Source: Hedera helix (lineage: Eukaryota > Streptophyta > Magnoliopsida > Apiales > Araliaceae). Taken from it: a stretch of DNA of 64,000 nucleotides. Made by a program: the position numbers and the translations under genes. The stretch spans positions 1,421,501 through 1,485,500 of the forward strand of contig OX359265.1 in assembly GCA_947179155.2 (NCBI GenBank). Direction: 5' to 3'. A model generated the notes under the pieces. The model saw nothing but the letters and a program-made list of their open reading frames with translations. It was not told the origin of the DNA and ran no database searches. Below are positions 57,051 through 64,000 of the stretch, in pieces (position 1 is the stretch's first letter; each line of letters opens with the position of its first letter).

Positions 57051-59040
57051 CTAATTAATCACCACTGTTTAGGAAAGAGCTCTAGGGAGAGAGAAAAAGT
57101 GTCCAGACAAAGGAAACATAAAAAGGGTGTGTCCAGTTCTTCTACGGGGATAGCCGGACAGGGATATTGGACCGGGAGTGGCGACCGGTCCAATTCTATT
57201 TTATTTTGTTTTTGATTTTAAATTTTTTTATAATATTTATTTTAATTCAAATATTTATAGAATTTAGTGATTTAAGTGTAATTTAGATATATTCAAATAA
57301 TCAGGGTTGTGAGTCAAAAGAAAAAAAAATAATAAATAAATAAATTAAATTCATCGTCACTTCTGATCTAATATCTCTGTCCCCCTAGATTTTTAGTGTC
57401 CATTTTGAAAAAAAAATATTTCATGCTCCAAGTAAATAGTATGTCTTCCTCTCATGAATTTTATCACAGATAAATTCCATAAATAGATGAAAGAGAAATA
57501 TATATTATTCATTTATTCTAAAAATATGAAATAATGTCTTCCATTTTGATTCCTTTTACAGGAATAAACTGTCCCCGCACGAATTTTGATTTTACCCAGC
57601 AGTTTAAATTGGATTGTTTATTCAAACAGTTCTATTATTTTAACAATACAAATTCACCAACCGGTATGAATAATAATTTATTATAATATATGAATAATTT
57701 ATTATACTAATTAATTAAATATAAAATAAATATTTAATTTAAATTTTGATAAGTTAATAATAGTTATTAAATTATTAAATATTTATCTGATTAATAAATT
57801 ATTATACTACAAGTTTCTGCCATCAATTATTAAGTTAAATATTTTTCGATACCTAAATAAAATTATCTTACATCAAATTTGCTAAGATATAGTATCATAC
57901 GATAAAATTGTGATAGAAAGAGTTTATAATAAAATTGGTAGATATAAAAATAAAATTTCTTTTAAAGGATCATTTTTTAGGATTTCTTTATAATTCTTTT
58001 ATAAATTTGAAAAGTATTTAATTGTTTTAAATTTAGATAATATTTATACTAATTTGAATAGGAAAAAAAATGTTGAACCAAAAATTTATAAAATCAAGTT
58101 TGTGATTTTAATTATATAAGTTCACTAACTCTGTGCGAAGTATGGATGACATAAATAATAATTTATTATATTATTAATATAAATACTTAATTAGAATTTT
58201 GAGAAATAAATTGTAGTTACTAAATTATTAAATATTTATTTAAATAATAAATATTTAAATTATATATTATATATTCATTCAATCAATTGTTGAGTTAAAC
58301 ATTTAATGGGGTGCGTATTTATTTAATTATGATTATGAAAAATTAATTATTTTGATTTATTTAAGTTTATAATGAAATTCTATATTAGTATTTATACTGA
58401 AACTTTTTGTTTAAAATTATAATCTGAATAGAAGTATGAAACTCAAGTTTTAATAAGTTTTAATTTAATTATGATAATTAGTTAGTAATAAATCTACTAT
58501 AATTTTTCAGCTACTTTTACAGTTATTATGTTTAATAAAATTCACATATTATTAGTACAATTAATTGCGTGATTTGGTAAAACTTTAAGTTTTAATGAAT
58601 TTAATTTAGTTAGGACATTAATTTAATAATGAAATTTACGACTAATATTAACATAATAGATCGTGAGATATGTTAAGAGATTTTTACGAAATCTTAATAT
58701 TTTAACAAAATTATAATAGTAGATTTATCATATATAATTTTTTGAAAGATATATTATCTGACATAAAATTGTTATAAAAAAATATGTAATAAAATTGGTT
58801 GAACCAAAAATAAAAATTCTTTTAGAAAATTCTTTTTCTATTAGAGATATAAAAACAAAACAAAATATCTTCTATTTTTTTAACAGGTTGTGGTTCCATT
58901 TAAATTTTTTATAAATTTAGAAAATATTTAATTGTTACAAATTTGGATAGTATTTACACTAATTCAGTAGGAAAGCAAAAGGCTGAATCAAAAAATGATA
59001 AAATCAAATTTATATTTTTAATTCTATAGTTGATTATAGA
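57051..59040. other. AT-rich spacer with old direct repeats
   Basis: No gene was found. A repeat of about 470 bp at 57655-58125 is present again at 58126-58315 and 58735-59038, with about 420 bases of extra sequence between the halves. Shared words include AAATTATTAAATATTTAT, TAATAAAATTGGT and TATTTAATTGTT. Divergence is high. Confidence 0.55.
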
Positions 59041-59908
59041 TGTGACGACCCCAAATCCGAGTTCTATAATCTCGAGTTTGGTTCTCACTATTCAAAACAT
59101 TACTAACAATTAAATACATACATTGCATTTAAATATCGCGGAATAATACATATTGGTTCCCTTCAAAAGGTTACAATACCAGGGTCTATCAACCTTAACA
59201 TAAAAACAGTTCCTATCATAAGGAATTACAAAATGTTCTTCAATAGTAAATACACATTTAAATAGCTAGTTAACATGCATAAGCTAACTTAATCTCTGAC
59301 TTTTCCTTTTCCCTTATCCTTCTTTGTGCAATCAGGTTTATCTGAAAAATGGTTCATGATATAGCAAGAATGAGCAACTAGTTTGCTCAGCAAGTTTAGA
59401 ACAATCATAGAGATTTAATACATCATGAATGAATGGGAAATATCATCAATGATTCAACAATAGATATAACAATTGTGAATGAAACAGGATTCAAATTTTT
59501 AATAAACAGAAGATTTGAATCTTAAAATGCTGAGCGGTCACCAAGGACCCTAAACTAACGAGGGTATAATAGAGTTTCCTCTGACCCTTTGAGTTGTTTG
59601 GTTTTCAAGGGGATCAGCCTATTCAACCCGCTGTATATGCATTACATTTAGTCACCGCCGCCATAGTCGGTTTCCCGACACAAAATCCCCTAATTTAGGG
59701 TTGTTCAATTCTCAGACTTAATATAAGAAATCCGCACCCAACAATGGTTTGGATAAGCTTTTAAAAGTATTCATGTTATTGAATTTATAAACGCAATGTC
59801 TAGCTGAACTATTAGCTTTAGACATTTCTAATACAGTTCATGAATCAAGAACTAATAAGCTTCAAATGCACCAAGTGCGATTTTATAAACAATAAGGATG
59901 TGGGATAA
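59041..59908 (-). mobile_element. gypsy-like LTR fragment interrupted by a younger element
   Basis: It begins TGTGACGACCCCAAATCCGAG, the inverted end of a gypsy LTR similar in style to, but distinct from, the LTR that starts at 59909. It is cut at 59908 by that insertion. The rest of the element lies outside the window, so class and age are uncertain. Confidence 0.5.
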
Positions 59909-62900
59909 TGTGACGCCCCCAAATCTAGGCCCACACAGCCCAAACTTGAGTCGTCAAAAGACTACAACAAAATTATTACAATGAAATACAACGTACAACA
60001 ATACAGTGGATAATACAACACAACTAAGTCTTCATTATTATTGCCACACTATTTTATAACACGTGAAGACTATGATAGCTATCCCCGCACTCTCACTCCA
60101 TTCCCCGGCTAGACCCCGTTACGTTCTCATCTCCTGTTGAAAAACAATGGAACGAAAAGAAAGGGTGAGCTCAAATAGCCCAGTAAGAAATATCATGACT
60201 AAGATAATGACGAATAATTTATCATTAGCCTTCAACAGTTGAGTTCTTGATAGAATACAATAGACTACAAGGTTTATATCAAAAACTGCAGTTAAATTCT
60301 TAAACAACGTTCAGATCAATAATAGCAGCGGAATGAGCAATCTATTAGAAGAATAATGCAGACTATAATGTCCACTCGCTTCTCTTTTTAGTAAAAATAT
60401 CATCAACTTTTATCATCTGAAATACCATTAGTCAAGATAATACAACTTCACAGTTCCTGGTCATAATCATGCAGATCAACAGTTCGTCTTTGCACTACGG
60501 GCCAAAGACATTCAATATAACACCAACGGTCATGATTATACCAGATTCAGCCTTTGGTCATAATCATACCAACCAACAGTTCATCTTTGCACTACGGGCC
60601 AAAGAGAACATTCACCACGTGTCATAAAAGACACCGAACAGATGTATCGCCTTTAACCTAGTATATCGCCTTTAACCTATCATCTGTTCAACAATTATAT
60701 TACATCTGTGCCCCCGGCCACAGATATTCACAACAGCTTGATTCTTGATGATTAATACAAATAACAGTGATACAAATGATGAACAGAAGAACAGGATAAA
60801 CAATAAGTATCGGAAGTTTACTTTGTGCAGATTCAAATAATGTCCAAATTGCCAACATGATGTGGAGTGAAATTTAAAAATGATATTCAAGATCCACAGT
60901 TCAGAATAACGATTACAGTTCAATAGAAATGTTCAGAAAATAGGAAGGTTCAGTTGAACTAATGAAATTCAACTATTATGGAACATATAATATTTTCAGG
61001 AATTATAGAAGCAATAGTTCCATAATAAGTTTCGATTTAGGTGTATGGAAGAAAATAATATCCCTTACCGTAGCAGGTTTGATTAACAAAAGGTGAAGGG
61101 AATTAATATCCCTTACCATAGTAAGTTTGAATAATGGAAGATGAAAAAGATGGTATCCCTTATGAGTATAAAGGAAAATGATATCACTTACGAATATGGA
61201 ATAAAAGTGTCATGTGATAATTCGTGTAGACAAATTATTTCCACACGAGACAAATAAAAAGGGTTATTCACCAACAGGCGATAATCCGCACCGTAAGGTT
61301 ATTCCCATCAATTTGAATACGAATAGTTATTCACCAAACAGGCGTAATCCGCACCGTAAGGTTATTCCCACAATTTAATAGAATTTGAACACGAAGAGTT
61401 ATTCACCAAACAGGCGATAATCCGCACCGTAAGGTTATTCTCAAAGATTAATAAAGAATGAATACAAAAGGTTATTCACCAACAGGCGGTAAACCGCGCC
61501 GTAAGGTTATTCCCACAATTTAATACATGGAAATAAATGGCACAAGAAAGAAACGATATTATTTTCGAGAATCAAAGAATGATAATCCCTTCAAGTAAGA
61601 AAGAAAATAATATCCATTTATGATGATGAAAAGAGTGATACCCCTTACCTTAACACGTGACTGGATATTGATTTAAATGAGATTGATCAACCTATATATT
61701 TTTAATATAATTAGTAATTACCACATATAAATTTCAAAGTATATGATAACTCGTATATTATGAACTATCAGAATTATATATATTTAACATAATTTTTGTA
61801 GTATAATATAACAACTTTAAAATAGTTTTTAAAATAATATTCCAAAATAAATCTTCCAAAGAAAGCTTTTAAAAATGAATCTTCTCAAAGAAGAGTCTTC
61901 TAAAGGAAGATTTGTGAATACCGTGAAAAATAGGAATTTATGAAATTACTACTCTTTAATAAAACACTTACTTGAAAATTTTCTGCACTCCTTTTGGCTT
62001 TCAAACTCTCAAAATAGCCTTACTATTCTCAGAGAAAACTCATAAAATTCTTATAGAAAAATTTTATATTTTAGGTGTGATTTTTCTATTCAGCTGAGCA
62101 AGCTATTTATAGGAGAAATAAGGGTACTATGCGTGTGGTAGGTGGCAGCAGTACATTAGGTTTGCGCATGCCAATCTTATTTTTCAAAAGTGGCAGCGCA
62201 GTCGGCTGCCACCAACTCCCCAATTTCTGAATTTGTTTCTCATGTGGCCCCCACAGATGGCCCACATGTTTACTATTCCAAATAGTAAAAATTAATTATT
62301 TTTTTTTTTTTTTTATAAAATTTAATTATTTATTCTTCCTGTAGATCAAACAATAAAATAATGCTACAACAATAATTCAATAATAATGTAATAAACACGG
62401 TACAGATTATTATTAATTTAATAATATAAATTACAGTATATTTGCTACTGTGACAATTATTAGGTTCAATAATTTTAAAAATAGTGCCGCAACAATTATT
62501 GAGTCAATGATATGAAATACAGTGTAATGACAATTATTGAATCAATAATGCAAAATACTGTGTAACAACAATTATTGAATTGATAATATAAAATATTATG
62601 CAGTGACAATTATTGATGAAATGATGCGCAACAGTTACGGTGTCAATTATCAGACCAATAATATGAGACACTGTGCAATACCGTGTGCTACTGTAGAGTA
62701 CCGTGTGCTATACTGAAATACCATAAATTACCGTATACTACTATTCTTTTATCACCAGTATTTAAACAGTTAACACCGTTGACTATTTATATTTAAAAAG
62801 GTTACTTCTGTCGTTTTCTATATCCGACAATTATTCCGTTGTGGGGTCCACAAATAATTTGTTATTTCGGCGCCGTCGTACGGCACGAATATTCCCCGAC

Positions 62901-63023
62901 CAAATAAAATTTGCACATAACATCCTTAACTTTCAATTTTGTCAATTTAACCATTTACTGTTTCAGGAAAAATATATATGAAGAAAAATTAAATTTTGTA
63001 TTTCATAAATTCGGGGTCTTACA
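59909..63023 (-). repeat. 3' LTR of a Tekay-like chromovirus
   Basis: The plus strand runs from TGTGACGCCCCCAAATC to TTCGGGGTCTTACA (3115 bp). The minus strand starts TGTAAGACCCCGAA, directly after the polypurine tract AAGGAGGGGAGGT at 63024-63036. GATAA at 59904-59908 is the probable left target duplication. A TATA box CTATAAATAG is on the minus strand at 62103-62112. Four copies of a GGTTATTCACCAACAGGCG unit lie at 61260-61510. The outer parts match the solo LTR at 23715-27011. Confidence 0.88.
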
Positions 63024-64000
63024 ACCTCCCCTCCTTATGAAATTTCGTCCCCGAAATTGACGTACCTGGCATTTCGAAGAGGTATGGATACCTAGACTTC
63101 ATCTCAGATTCTAGCTCCCAGGTCATTTCCTCAATATCTTGGTTCCTCCATAAAACCTTAACTTGAGGTATAACCTTTGAGCGTAAGATCTGCTCCTTCT
63201 TATCTAGGATCTTAACAGGTACCTCCTCATACGTTAAATCTTCTGCTATAACGTCTGGTTCTAACTCAATGACGTGGTTTGGGTCCTTCACATATTTACG
63301 TAACATAGATATGTGAAAAACGTTATGGATGCGAGACATACTTGGTGGTAGGGCTAGTCTGTAGGCTACGGATCCTACTCGATCGAGGATTTCAAATGGG
63401 CCAATAAATCGAGGGTTGAGCTTTCCTCTCTTTCCGAATCTCGTAACTCCTTTCCATGGAGAAACACGTAAGAATACATGATCTCCGACGTTGAATCTCT
63501 CATCTCTCCGATGAAGATCGGCATAACTCTTTTGTCGTTCTTGTGCTGTCTGTATTCGTTGTCGGATCATTTGGATCTTTTCGGTCGTCAAGCGTACCAA
63601 CTCGGGTCCCAACAGTTTTGCTTCTCCTACCTCATTCCAACATACTGGAGAGCGACACTTGCGTCCATATAAAGCCTCGAATGGAGCCATACCTATACTT
63701 GCTTGGTAACTGTTGTTGTAGGAAAATTCCACCAATGGTAAGTACTTATCCCAACTTCCTTTGAAATCTAGTACGCAAAGTCTCAAAAGATCTTCGAGGG
63801 TCTGGATTGTCCTTTCCGATTGTCCGTCCGTTTGAGGATGGTATGCAGAACTAAAACGTAGTTCAGTGCCCATAGCTTTTTGTAGACTGATCCAAAAGCG
63901 TGAAGTGAATCTAGGATCTCGATCAGAAACTATGGAAACTGGCATGCCATGCAATCTCACGATCTCATTTATGTACATACCGGCAAGACGTTCAAGTGAA
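63019..64000 (-). CDS. pol: pol polyprotein C-terminus (integrase and chromodomain), partial
   Basis: The minus-strand frame is open from the window edge. It begins inside the integrase catalytic core: SDRDPRFTSRFW holds the second acidic residue and TDGQSERTIQTLEDLLR the third. LPLVEFSYNNSYQ, ALYGRKCRSPVCW and the GPF(E)IL..VAYRLALP module follow. A chromodomain near the end (QVKVLWRNQDIEEMTWELE) marks a chromovirus, most like the Tekay/Del clade. Integrase inserts the element; the chromodomain steers it to heterochromatin. The stop codon is made by the first bases of the 3' LTR. The visible 319 residues after the first internal Met have no break. The upstream reverse transcriptase part is outside the window. 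Confidence 0.9.
   Translation of the reverse strand, partial: SLERLAGMYINEIVRLHGMPVSIVSDRDPRFTSRFWISLQKAMGTELRFSSAYHPQTDGQSERTIQTLEDLLRLCVLDFKGSWDKYLPLVEFSYNNSYQASIGMAPFEALYGRKCRSPVCWNEVGEAKLLGPELVRLTTEKIQMIRQRIQTAQERQKSYADLHRRDERFNVGDHVFLRVSPWKGVTRFGKRGKLNPRFIGPFEILDRVGSVAYRLALPPSMSRIHNVFHISMLRKYVKDPNHVIELEPDVIAEDLTYEEVPVKILDKKEQILRSKVIPQVKVLWRNQDIEEMTWELESEMKSRYPYLFEMPGTSISGTKFHKEGRL

Overview
The window is nuclear DNA of a flowering plant, most likely a eudicot. It has intron-rich genes with GT-AG splice sites, AT-rich spacers, many MITEs, (AT)n microsatellites and several classes of plant LTR retrotransposon. I cannot name the species. The host genes that could be assembled by hand are: a PWWP-domain nuclear protein (+, 1969-7719, 3 exons, 789 aa); a complete chromomethylase of CMT2 type (+, 20977-45080, 21 exons, 889 aa); a gluconokinase (+, 49744-51250, 4 exons, 181 aa); a degenerate membrane-protein gene (-, about 51736-52514, three frame breaks); and a DUF1218 four-helix membrane protein (-, 53014-56930, 3 exons, 209 aa).

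Between the PWWP gene and CMT2 (about 7.7-21 kb) lies a nested repeat island. A copia-type solo LTR in minus orientation (9864-19687) is split by a complete non-autonomous Ty3/gypsy element of TR-GAG/Ogre-Tat type (11032-19338). That element has two apparently identical 294-bp LTRs, a 5-bp target duplication CCTAT, a PBS, a polypurine tract, one intact gag ORF, no pol, and a 3' minisatellite of about 39 units. Foldback MITEs lie on both sides.

CMT2 encodes the enzyme that places non-CG methylation on heterochromatic transposons. Its own gene is spread over 24 kb because its introns are full of transposons. Intron 3 holds a MITE, a 3.3-kb Tekay-like solo LTR with TTTTA target duplications, and a short plastid-like trnW fragment. 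Intron 5 holds a roughly 4.9-kb Mutator-like element that carries a broken plant-mobile-domain gene and a nested hAT-type element. Introns 9, 12, 15, 17 and 20 hold MITEs or LTR-like sequence. The coding exons nevertheless join into an uninterrupted frame with all DNA-methyltransferase motifs, so the gene looks functional.

The right end (57-64 kb) is AT-rich spacer followed by nested gypsy sequence. An older LTR fragment (59041-59908) is interrupted by a minus-strand chromovirus (Tekay-like) whose 3' LTR (59909-63023) and integrase/chromodomain C-terminus (63019-64000) are inside the window. Its LTR belongs to the same family as the solo LTR inside CMT2 intron 3.

I found no convincing new molecular system. 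The most interesting points are the transposon-laden but intact CMT2 gene, the very young gag-only retrotransposon with a hypervariable hairpin minisatellite, and the plant-mobile-domain MULE inside CMT2.
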